A DNA stretch of 7,854 nt from Oscillospiraceae bacterium (lineage in GTDB: Bacteria > Bacillota > Clostridia > Oscillospirales > Ruminococcaceae): positions 1 through 7,854 of the forward strand of contig JAAVIG010000126.1 in assembly GCA_014796735.1 (NCBI GenBank), written 5' to 3'. Both the position numbers and the translations under genes were made by a program. The notes beneath the pieces are model-generated. The model saw nothing but the letters and a program-made list of their open reading frames with translations, was not told the origin of the DNA and ran no database searches. Position 1 is the stretch's first letter. Each line of letters begins with the position of its first letter. This document shows, piece by piece, positions 1 through 5,588 of this stretch.

Positions 1-2
1 CT

Positions 3-1709
3 GAAGAGATTATCCTTGAGGGCATGTCGACCGATAACATTGATATGCTTGACTCTTTCTGGGAAATGGAAAAGGAATCGGACTGCGATTTTGCCGCCAT
101 TGTGGATTCCGCGGGCAATATTTACTGGCAGACGGAAAGCTTTAAGCTTGCTGATTTTGCTCTGTCCAAGGTCGGAGCCTCCGGATATAACGGATTTGTT
201 GCAGACTCGGCGGCGGGACTTACTATACAGTGCGCACAGCCTATAGCCGGCGGCGCGGTGGTGACAGGCATGATCATGAACAACAATGAGTGGCTTGACG
301 GGATCAAGGAGGAGATCGGTTCCGAGATTACTATTTTCAGCGGCAAGACCCGTTTTGCCACAACGCTTATTGACTCAAGCGGAAAAAGAGTAGTAGGCAC
401 CGACATGCCGTCCAATGTTTCCTCGGTGGTAATCGATCAGGGACAGTCCTATAGCGGCTTGGCGGTTATTAACGGTCAGAATCACTATGTACATTATGCG
501 CCATTTGAAGATATAAACGGAAATACTGCGGGTGCGTTTTTCTCGGGAACCTCCTCAAAGGATTCCGACGAGCTGATGCTTAAAATGGCAATTACCGCCA
601 TAATCGTTGCGGTAGTGGTTGTAATTGCTTCAATTATCGTGATAAGCGCCGTAGCGGTCAAACTGATACTTAACCCGATCAAAGAGGCCGAAAAGGTTGC
701 CGACAGCATGAGCCGCGGTATTCTCAACGAGCCCCCTTCCGCATACAAATTCGGAAATGACGAGCTGGGCGACTTTGTGCGCAAGCTTGAATTTACCAAG
801 AAAACTCTTAACAACTACGTAAGCGATATAAACAATGTTCTTTTGCGCATGGCTAAGGGAGACTTTACCGCACAAGCTAATATACAATATGTGGGTGACT
901 TCACTGAGATCAACGCCTCCTTTGAAGAAATCAAGAGCTCCCTGCATGAGATCATCGGCGCTATCAGCGGCTCTTCAAACGATGTTATGGTCGGTTCAAC
1001 TCAGATTGCGGATGGTTCCAAGACGCTTGCGGACGGCACTACAAGACAGGCGGCGGCTATCGAGGAGCTGTCGGCTACCATAAACGAGATAGCAAACAAG
1101 GTACAAAGCACAGCGAACAACGCGGCAGAAGCAAATAAGGTTTCCAGACTCAGCGCGGACAAGATCGAATACCAGAACGGCGAAGTAGACAACATGCTCA
1201 ACGCTATGGAAGAGATCAAAAAGAGATCGGACGAGATCCAGAATATTATCAAGTCTATCGACGATATCGCTTTCCAGACAAATATCCTTGCTCTTAACGC
1301 GGCTGTTGAGGCTGCAAGAGCGGGAGAAGCGGGCAAGGGCTTCGCGGTGGTTGCGGAAGAGGTACGCAACCTTGCGGCAAAGAGCCAAGAGGCGGCACAG
1401 CAAACAGGTACTCTTATCAACGCCACTATCGAAGCGGTGGATAAAGGAACCGAGATAGCACAGAATACCGCTGCAACAATGAAAGAAGTAACGGAGCTTT
1501 CGGGCCGCACAAGTACATATATCAGCGATATTTCCACCGCCTCCGATGAACAGGCGGACGCGATAGCGCAGGTTAAAAGCGGGATCGAGGATATTTCGAC
1601 TGTTGTACAGCAGAATTCGGCAACGGCAGAGGAAACCGCGGCGGCTTGCTCGGTGCTTAGCGAACAGTCTGTAAGGCTTGAAAATCAGATAAGCAAGCTT
1701 ACGGTTTGA
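3..1709 (+). CDS. Methyl-accepting chemotaxis protein, 5'-truncated by window edge
   Basis: A transmembrane chemoreceptor that would pass ligand binding outside the cell to the CheA/CheW array. The frame stays open to the left edge (E-E-I-I-L-E-G precedes the first Met at base 24), so the N-terminal membrane helix and part of the sensor are probably missing. Numbering from that Met, residues 1-180 look like the membrane-proximal part of a Cache-type extracellular sensor (FAAIVDSAGNIYW; TIFSGKTRFATT; VVGT). Residues ~187-213 are one long hydrophobic membrane helix. A HAMP linker (NPIKEAEKVADSMSRG) follows, then a second HAMP-like segment at ~268-318 (LLRMAKGDF). The coiled-coil signalling domain covers ~320-561, with the diagnostic hairpin tip at ~412-451 (FQTNILALNAAVEAARAGE, then GKGFAVVAEEVRNLA). 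Q/E-rich methylation-type segments flank the tip (QAAAIEELS; SATAEETAAA). No C-terminal CheR-tethering pentapeptide is seen. The ligand cannot be inferred. The gene converges on ldh and is followed by a hairpin repeat. Confidence 0.93.
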   Translation, partial: EEIILEGMSTDNIDMLDSFWEMEKESDCDFAAIVDSAGNIYWQTESFKLADFALSKVGASGYNGFVADSAAGLTIQCAQPIAGGAVVTGMIMNNNEWLDGIKEEIGSEITIFSGKTRFATTLIDSSGKRVVGTDMPSNVSSVVIDQGQSYSGLAVINGQNHYVHYAPFEDINGNTAGAFFSGTSSKDSDELMLKMAITAIIVAVVVVIASIIVISAVAVKLILNPIKEAEKVADSMSRGILNEPPSAYKFGNDELGDFVRKLEFTKKTLNNYVSDINNVLLRMAKGDFTAQANIQYVGDFTEINASFEEIKSSLHEIIGAISGSSNDVMVGSTQIADGSKTLADGTTRQAAAIEELSATINEIANKVQSTANNAAEANKVSRLSADKIEYQNGEVDNMLNAMEEIKKRSDEIQNIIKSIDDIAFQTNILALNAAVEAARAGEAGKGFAVVAEEVRNLAAKSQEAAQQTGTLINATIEAVDKGTEIAQNTAATMKEVTELSGRTSTYISDISTASDEQADAIAQVKSGIEDISTVVQQNSATAEETAAACSVLSEQSVRLENQISKLTV

Positions 1710-1720
1710 TACTGAAAAAT

Positions 1721-1833
1721 TGGCAAAAAAATAAAAAAGAAAAAAGAAAAATGAAAGCGGCGAAGCCGCAAATGTCTTTTTCGCTTCCTTTTTGCACTGC
1801 AAAAAGGAAGTAGGGTGTGGGACAAAGTCCCAC
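1721..1833 (+). repeat. Multi-hairpin dispersed repeat, copy 1 (after MCP)
   Basis: Begins 11 bases after the receptor stop with an A/G-only style tract. Hairpin a is GCGGC-gaa-GCCGC (1757-1769), flanked by GAAAA-type and CTTTTTC arms that can extend the stem. Hairpin b is a perfect 13 bp stem, CTTCCTTTTTGCA / TGCAAAAAGGAAG, with a one-base loop (1784-1810). It ends in GTGGGAC-aaa-GTCCCAC (1817-1833). It matches copies 2 and 3 almost exactly through hairpin b and then diverges, lacking the GCGGAGCT hairpin. Hairpin a followed by a T-run makes a plausible intrinsic terminator for the receptor gene. Whether it is chiefly a terminator or a mobile palindrome is not settled. Confidence 0.8.
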
Positions 1834-1886
1834 GAAGTGAATAATTATAACTAATAAAGAAGCAGGCGAAGCCGCCGCTTCGGGCA

Positions 1887-2027
1887 TTGACATCCTGTCA
1901 ACACTTTGGGCGTCGACGGTTTGCATTCTTGCAAACAAGCGTCTGCTATGTGTGCTGACATCCGTGTCGTCACTTTGAGCAGCCGCAGGTTAGCATCTGA
2001 GAAGCTGCTGCTTTGTGCGTTGACATC
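1887..2027. repeat. Degenerate tandem repeat, ~65-68 bp units
   Basis: Two full units and the start of a third, each opening with TGACATC at 1888, 1956 and 2021 (spacing 68 and 65 bp). Aligned units share TGACATCC, then CACTTTG-G/A-GC, then GGTTxGCAT, then CTGCTxTGTG. Each unit opens with a small hairpin: TTGAC-atcct-GTCAA in unit 1 (1887-1901) and GACA-tccg-TGTC in unit 2 (1957-1968). Unit 1 also carries GTTTGCA-ttct-TGCAAAC (1919-1936). Substitutions between units partly keep pairing, which hints at selection on structure, but two units are too few to be sure. No credible protein is encoded here. Confidence 0.6.
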
Positions 2028-2034
2028 TTCCCTA

Positions 2035-2092
2035 AATAAAACATACCCGCTAAAACCTAGTTTTACCTTGGTTTTGACGGGTATGTTTTATT
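2035..2092. terminator. Bidirectional intrinsic-terminator-like hairpin
   Basis: A perfect 15 bp inverted repeat (AATAAAACATACCCG at 2035-2049; CGGGTATGTTTTATT at 2078-2092). It continues inward after one mismatch and one wobble with AAAACC (2052-2057) pairing GGTTTT (2070-2075), leaving a 12-base loop. The outer ends are A-rich on one side and T-rich on the other, so the hairpin would be followed by U-rich RNA when read from either strand. That suits a site between two convergent transcription units, the receptor from the left and eno-ldh from the right. It sits at the centre of the larger inverted repeat. Confidence 0.7.
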
Positions 2093-2152
2093 GTTAACGC
2101 CCGAAGCAGCGGCTTCGCCTGCTTCTGTGTTGGCTGTAATTATTCACTTTAA

Positions 2153-2262
2153 GGGGCTTTGCCCCCTCGCGGAGCTAAAGCTCCGCTTCACCCCCACTTC
2201 CTTTTTGCAGTGCAAAAAGGAAGCGAAAAAGACACTTGCGGCTTCGCCGCTTTTATTTTTTC
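2153..2262 (-). repeat. Multi-hairpin dispersed repeat, copy 2 (after ldh)
   Basis: Reads on the minus strand, immediately after the ldh stop. In ldh-sense order it has a purine-rich A tract, hairpin a GCGGC-gaa-GCCGC (2250-2238), a CTTTTTC tract, hairpin b with a perfect 13 bp stem (2223-2197), hairpin c GCGGAGCT-tt-AGCTCCGC (2186-2169) and hairpin d GGGGC-aaa-GCCCC (2165-2153). Over about 100 bases it differs from copy 3 only by one substitution and a two-base indel, so the family is recent or under strong constraint. It probably helps terminate eno-ldh transcripts. Confidence 0.82.
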
Positions 2263-2274
2263 TTTTTTGATTCT

Positions 2275-3387
2275 TTACATCACCTTTTCATTTTGTAAGG
2301 CTTCCGCCGCCCTATCCGCATGCTCCACCGCCGCGGCAAGCGCCTTAGCCGAAGCGGTAAGCTCTCTCTGCTCCGTACCGCTCAAAGGTATCTCCAGCAC
2401 CTTTTCGACCCCCTTAGAGCCAACCACCGACGGTATACTCAAACACAGCCCCTCTATCCCGTACTCTCCGCTCAGCAGTGTGGAAACGGGCAAAATAGAG
2501 TGCTCGTCTCTTGAAATACTCTCCGCTATCTTAGCCACAGCCATTGCGATACCGTAATAGGTAGCCCCCTTTCTCTGTATAATCTCATAGGCGCTGTCCC
2601 TTACCTCTGTATATATCCTTTGTGTAGTGTCCTTATAATGATCTATTCCCCGCAGCTCGCAAAAGTGATCCAAATCTATTCCCGACACGTTTGCGCCGCT
2701 CCACACCGCAAGCTCGCTGTCGCCGTGTTCACCTATTATAACGGCATGAACACTTCTTGCGTCAACGTCAAGGCTCCTACCTATAAGGTATTTCAGTCTC
2801 GCGGTGTCAAGAACCGTGCCCGAGCCTATTACCCTTTGTGGAGAAAAGCCCGACATCTTCATTGCGGCATAAGTGAGTATGTCGACGGGATTGGTAACCA
2901 CAAGCAATATACCCTGACAGTCCCGCTTTTTTATCTCGGGTATTATCTGCGAAAATATCGCAAGATTTTTGTCGATAAGATCAAGCCTTGTTTCACCCTG
3001 CTTCTGGTTCGCCCCTGCCGCGATAACGATAAGCGCTGCGTCGGCTATATTGTCATAATCACCCGCGTAAATTTCCATAGGCGCGCTGTAAGGCAGTCCG
3101 TGGCTTATATCCAAGGCCTCGCCCTCCGCCTTTTTTCGGTCTCGGTCTATCAGCACCATTTCCGAAAATATGCTTCTCTGCATTAACGTAAAGGCAATTG
3201 AAGACCCTACGAAGCCGCAGCCGATAACGGCAACCTTCCGATTGTTTACGGGACCCTTGCAGGGATTCTCACGTGCGGTTTTTGCCCTGCTTTTTGTTTT
3301 GTCACTCTCCTCGGCTTGTTTCTCAGCCTTATTCCCGCTGATTATTACCGCTTCGCTTTCAGAGATTCTTGTATCGGCCGCTTTCAT
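2275..3387 (-). CDS. ldh: L-lactate dehydrogenase with N-terminal extension
   Basis: Cytosolic NAD-dependent reduction of pyruvate to L-lactate, which recycles glycolytic NADH during fermentation. Visible features: the Rossmann loop GCGFVG (56-61), acidic D81 ending strand 2 for the NAD ribose, and the mobile loop NQKQGETRLDL (127-137). In that loop Q128 is the pyruvate-selecting position (malate dehydrogenases have Arg) and R134 is the catalytic-loop arginine. VTNPVD (164-169), D194 and R197 in LDTARLKYL, and the catalytic histidine H221 in GEHGDSE follow. H214 matches the histidine of the usual fructose-1,6-bisphosphate site, while its partner arginine is lysine (K199), so allostery may be altered. 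At 370 residues it exceeds the usual ~315 because of a ~48-residue charged N-terminus with no other ATG, GTG or TTG start. The ATG overlaps the eno stop (ATGA) and has AGAGGGGG nine bases upstream, which supports this start and translational coupling. Confidence 0.95.
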   Translation of the reverse strand: MKAADTRISESEAVIISGNKAEKQAEESDKTKSRAKTARENPCKGPVNNRKVAVIGCGFVGSSIAFTLMQRSIFSEMVLIDRDRKKAEGEALDISHGLPYSAPMEIYAGDYDNIADAALIVIAAGANQKQGETRLDLIDKNLAIFSQIIPEIKKRDCQGILLVVTNPVDILTYAAMKMSGFSPQRVIGSGTVLDTARLKYLIGRSLDVDARSVHAVIIGEHGDSELAVWSGANVSGIDLDHFCELRGIDHYKDTTQRIYTEVRDSAYEIIQRKGATYYGIAMAVAKIAESISRDEHSILPVSTLLSGEYGIEGLCLSIPSVVGSKGVEKVLEIPLSGTEQRELTASAKALAAAVEHADRAAEALQNEKVM

Positions 3388-4697
3388 TCCGCCTTGCCCC
3401 CTCTTGCGTTGAGAAAATAATCGGTACCCGGGAAATCCGCCGCCTTTCCAAGCTGTTCTTCTATTCTGAGCAGGCGGTTGTATTTGGACACTCTCTCGCT
3501 TCGGCAGGGCGCGCCCGTTTTGATCTGTCCCGAATTTACCGCTACCGCCAAGTCGGCAATAAAGCTGTCCTCCGTTTCGCCCGAGCGGTGGGAAATAACG
3601 GTTGTATAGCCCGCTCTTTGAGCGGTTTTTATTGCGTCAAGAGTTTCGGACACAGTGCCTATCTGATTCAGCTTTATCAGTATTGAGTTGCCGCAGCCGC
3701 TTGAAATTCCCTTTTTAAGCCTTTCGCTGTTGGTAACGAACAAATCGTCCCCAACAAGCTGCAATTTGCTGCCAAGCCGTTTAGTGAGCAGCTCCCAACC
3801 CTTCCAGTCCTCCTGATCCAGGCCGTCCTCTAAGGAAAACAGGGGGTATTTATCGGAAAGGCTCTGCCAGTGGTCTATCAAGGTTTCCGAGGTAAATTCC
3901 TTTCCGCTTTTGGGCATGCGATAATGCCCCTGCTTATCGGTTTTCCACTCAGAAGCCGCCGCGTCCATTGCAAGGAGGAAATGAGTTCCCGCTCTGTACC
4001 CTGCCTTTTCCGCCGCCTCGACAATACAGTCAAGCGCTTCCTCGTCACTTCCAAGATTAGGAGCAAAGCCGCCCTCGTCTCCTACCGAAACGGCTAAGCC
4101 GCGCTTTTTGAGGAGTCCCGCCAAGGAATGGTAAATCTCGGTGGAAAATCTCATACACTCCTTAAAGGTAGGCGCGCCTATCGGCATTATCATAAATTCC
4201 TGCACGTCAACATTGTTTGACGCGTGAGCACCGCCGTTTAAGATGTTCATCATCGGCATAGGAAGTGCACAAGCGTTGATTCCGCCCAAAAATCTGTAAA
4301 GAGGAATTTTCATAGACTGCGCCGCCGCCTTTGCGCAGGCGCAGGAAACCGAAAGTATCGCGTTCGCTCCGAGGTTTTTCTTTTCCCTTGTTCCGTCAAG
4401 CTCAAGCATTACACTGTCGATCTCCTGTATATCCGCCGCGTTTCTCCCTTTCAGCTCCTCCGCTATTTGTGTTTTAACATTGGCCACCGCTTTCAGAACG
4501 CCCTTACCGCCGTACTGATTGTCCCCGTCCCTGAGCTCCAGCGCTTCAAAATCACCCGTGGAAGCGCCGCTCGGGGCGCAGCCTATGGCTCTTGTGCCGT
4601 CGGAAAGCGTGATCTGCGCTTCAACAGTGGGATTTCCTCTGGAATCGAATATTTGCCTTGCGGTTATTTCTTCAATGGTAGTTTTAAGCTGTTTCAT
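3384..4697 (-). CDS. eno: Enolase (phosphopyruvate hydratase)
   Basis: Converts 2-phosphoglycerate to phosphoenolpyruvate in the cytosol, the penultimate step of glycolysis. The full-length 437-residue protein fits the bacterial family. The N-terminal domain has ARQIFDSRGNPTVEA (13-27) and the flexible loop SGASTG (43-48). The barrel holds GGAHASNNVDVQEFMI (155-170), acid/base E208 in GDEGG, metal ligands D245, E290 (SLEDG) and D317 (VGDDLF), catalytic K342 in the signature LIKLNQIGTVSET, H370 with SHRSGETED, and K393 in QIKTGAP. All expected catalytic residues are present. AAAGGA lies nine bases before the ATG. It is the first gene of an operon with ldh, overlapping it by four bases, and a plausible sigma-A promoter lies about 35-60 bases upstream of the start. 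Placing eno directly before ldh ties lower glycolysis to the lactate sink. Confidence 0.98.
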   Translation of the reverse strand: MKQLKTTIEEITARQIFDSRGNPTVEAQITLSDGTRAIGCAPSGASTGDFEALELRDGDNQYGGKGVLKAVANVKTQIAEELKGRNAADIQEIDSVMLELDGTREKKNLGANAILSVSCACAKAAAQSMKIPLYRFLGGINACALPMPMMNILNGGAHASNNVDVQEFMIMPIGAPTFKECMRFSTEIYHSLAGLLKKRGLAVSVGDEGGFAPNLGSDEEALDCIVEAAEKAGYRAGTHFLLAMDAAASEWKTDKQGHYRMPKSGKEFTSETLIDHWQSLSDKYPLFSLEDGLDQEDWKGWELLTKRLGSKLQLVGDDLFVTNSERLKKGISSGCGNSILIKLNQIGTVSETLDAIKTAQRAGYTTVISHRSGETEDSFIADLAVAVNSGQIKTGAPCRSERVSKYNRLLRIEEQLGKAADFPGTDYFLNARGGKAE

Positions 4698-4730
4698 ACT
4701 AAACTATCCTTTCTTTTAAAACAAAGTGTA

Positions 4731-4759
4731 ATTATACGTACAGTTATAAAGGTAGTTTT
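4731..4759 (-). promoter_or_regulatory. Probable eno-ldh promoter
   Basis: On the minus strand a perfect TATAAT (4736-4731) lies about 34 bases before the eno start codon. At 17 bp spacing the -35 position reads AAAACT (4759-4754), a poor match, so recognition would rest mainly on the -10. Transcription would start near base 4724. No operator or leader structure is evident. Read-through from the small upstream gene on the same strand is also possible, as no clear terminator separates them. Confidence 0.4.
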
Positions 4760-4808
4760 TGTATGACAGAGGAAATTATGCACATAAATTGAAAATTGGA
4801 GACACTCT

Positions 4809-5057
4809 CTAAAGCAGCACAAACAGCAAAACCGCTGCCGTCAATACGCCGGCCGCTATACATAACGGTATCCAGACCCGCCTTTTTTTTCTGTATGGCG
4901 TTCCGTTTTTTACCGCTGACAGCAGTCTGCGCGCGCTCTGATCAAGCTCCGACTGTGCGGTTATTGCCTTGTCGGGTTTTACAAATAGTATAGCGCGTTC
5001 AAAATATTCGTTTTCGGTGTCCTTTATTTCTACAATGAGCTTATTTACGCCACGCAT
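4809..5057 (-). CDS. Small tail-anchored membrane protein, function unknown
   Basis: An 82-residue protein I do not recognise. The N-terminal half (1-50) looks soluble and compact (VNKLIVEIKDTENEYFERAI then LFVKPDK), with a possible amphipathic helix around 34-50. A basic cluster RKKRR (56-60) immediately precedes a single hydrophobic segment (61-82, VWIPLCIAAGVLTAAVLLFV...) running to the C-terminus. By the positive-inside rule the soluble part should face the cytoplasm, giving a C-tail-anchored topology. AAAGGCGG sits nine bases before the ATG, supporting a real gene. It lies 111 bp upstream of eno in the same orientation and may be co-transcribed at low level. Its upstream region runs into the box-rich module at 5153-5258. 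No function can be assigned. Confidence 0.72.
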   Translation of the reverse strand: MRGVNKLIVEIKDTENEYFERAILFVKPDKAITAQSELDQSARRLLSAVKNGTPYRKKRRVWIPLCIAAGVLTAAVLLFVLL

Positions 5058-5152
5058 TTTTATGATCCGCCTTTCTTTTGTTGGTTGTTCCTGTGTTTTC
5101 TCCGCGGTAAATTTTACATTTTGTATTATTGGAGTTTTTGGAGGAAATATAC

Positions 5153-5258
5153 GGTTTTCAACAGGTTTTCCCGTGGAAAGTGTGGAAAATTGGCTTGTTT
5201 TTTAAGTTTTGATTCCAAAATCGGTGGAAAACTTCGTGGAAAGTGTTAAAAAACGCTT
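5153..5258. repeat. DnaA-box-like module, left
   Basis: Contains, in order, TTTTCAACA (5155-5163), CGTGGAAAG (5172-5180), TGTGGAAAA (5181-5189), GGTGGAAAA (5223-5231) and CGTGGAAAG (5235-5243), then TGTTAAAAA. TGTGGAAAA is the complement of TTTTCCACA, one base from the classical DnaA box TTATCCACA. The first 37 bases recur at 5483 with one internal mismatch. The remainder recurs in weaker form (GTTTTGA, then GTGGAAAACT, then TGTTxAAAA). Confidence 0.65.
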
Positions 5259-5335
5259 ATTTTTTCAATCGGTTCAATTGGTTGAATATTTGTGGAAATT
5301 TTTTCGGTTTTTTACTTAAAAAATTTCATAATAGC

Positions 5336-5380
5336 AAATAATATAATATAATTATAAAATAATATAATTATTAAATTAAA
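5336..5380. other. Pure A/T tract, possible DNA unwinding element
   Basis: Forty-five bases without a single G or C, built from repeated ATAAT/TATAAT words, inside a wider AT-rich stretch (about 5307-5398). It lies between the two box modules, where an origin melting region would be expected. It also contains several -10-like words, so it could instead reflect promoter activity. Confidence 0.6.
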
Positions 5381-5400
5381 GGAAAAAATATAGAAATCAA

Positions 5401-5469
5401 GATTTTACAAGCACTTAACTTTCGGTATAATTTTTCTTGATTTTACAACTCGTAAATTTTGATTTTACA
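5401..5469 (+). repeat. Three GATTTTACA direct repeats
   Basis: Exact GATTTTACA at 5401-5409, 5439-5447 and 5461-5469, starts 38 and 22 bp apart, all on the plus strand and each preceded by T- or A-rich sequence. The core ATTTTACA also occurs at 5111-5118, and its complement TGTAAAAT at 5849-5856 overlaps the likely MATE -10. The repeats could be iterons or sites for a regulator. Spacing is not helically regular, and AT-rich DNA raises the chance expectation. Confidence 0.5.
5404..5431 (+). promoter_or_regulatory. Sigma-A-like promoter inside the box-rich region
   Basis: TTTACA (5404-5409, five of six to TTGACA) and a perfect TATAAT (5426-5431) with 16 bp spacing, giving a start near 5438. 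No gene begins for 460 bp downstream, so the transcript would be either a long MATE leader running through the right box module or an untranslated RNA. A weak hairpin GTGG-CCAC followed by CTTTTT near 5512-5532 could end it early. Confidence 0.45.
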
Positions 5470-5482
5470 GAGAGTAAAACAG

Positions 5483-5588
5483 GGTTTTCAACAGATTTTC
5501 CCGTGGAAAGTGTGGAAAACTGCCACCTTTTTATCGTTTTGACGCTGAAAACTGTGGAAAACTCGGTGGAAAATGTTGAAAATGGCTT
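5483..5588. repeat. DnaA-box-like module, right
   Basis: Holds TTTTCAACA (5485-5493), CGTGGAAAG (5502-5510), TGTGGAAAA (5511-5519), a second TGTGGAAAA (5553-5561), GGTGGAAAA (5565-5573) and TGTTGAAAA (5574-5582). The outermost boxes are exact inverted copies of each other. It is the direct repeat, at exactly 330 bp, of the module starting at 5153. One more variant, AGTGGAAAA, follows at 5617-5625. Confidence 0.65.

Larger units (their letters stand above)
1757..2250. repeat. Large nested inverted repeat between convergent genes
   Basis: The left arm (1757-1892) is mirrored by the right arm (2091-2250) around a ~200 bp centre. The outer parts of the arms are hairpin-repeat copies 1 and 2 in opposite orientation. 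The inner parts are a ~53 bp inverted repeat: 1833-1885 against the reverse complement of 2098-2150, sharing GTGAATAATTA and GAAGCAGGCGAAGCCG, then GCTTCGGGC. The best block, 1859-1885 versus 2098-2124, differs at one base in 27. Similarity continues inward as CGGGCATTGACA versus CGGGCGTTAACA. The inner arms also contain their own GGCGAAGCC-type hairpins. The element could fold into a long cruciform. I see no transposase or target-site duplication. Confidence 0.75.
5153..5588. other. Candidate replication origin / DnaA-binding locus
   Basis: Two box-rich modules (5153-5258 and 5483-5588) flank an AT-rich core. The core includes 45 consecutive A/T bases (5336-5380) that could serve as a DNA unwinding element. 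A further TGTGGAAAT lies at 5291-5299, and three GATTTTACA direct repeats lie between the core and the right module. The flanking genes diverge: small gene, eno and ldh leftward, MATE rightward. This matches bipartite oriC architecture. However, dnaA, dnaN, rpmH and gidA are absent from the window, and the boxes are variants rather than TTATCCACA. Alternatives are a datA-like titration site, an integrated plasmid origin, or DnaA-controlled divergent promoters. Confidence 0.5.

Noticed and set aside
996..1802. A 268-codon minus-strand frame opposite the chemotaxis receptor
   Set aside because: It is antisense to a clear coding sequence, Cys/Arg/Leu-rich, and runs from the hairpin repeat; a shadow of the receptor gene.
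1699..1938. A 79-codon minus-strand frame with LFAVQKGSEKD and CGFAAF words
   Set aside because: The same words appear at 2159-2557 on the plus strand because both frames translate the palindromic hairpin repeat. This is a translation artefact of non-coding repeats.
1721..2262. CRISPR array or insertion sequence
   Set aside because: The repeats are palindromic, few, inverted and without regular unique spacers. No transposase frame is present and no target duplication was found.
2620..3186. A 188-codon plus-strand frame opposite ldh
   Set aside because: It overlaps the catalytic core of ldh in antisense, has no recognisable motif and no ribosome binding site.
4776..4784. TTATGCACA, a perfect TTATNCACA DnaA box, upstream of eno
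   Set aside because: It is a single isolated site about 370 bp from the cluster. One match is expected by chance, so it is not counted as part of the candidate origin.
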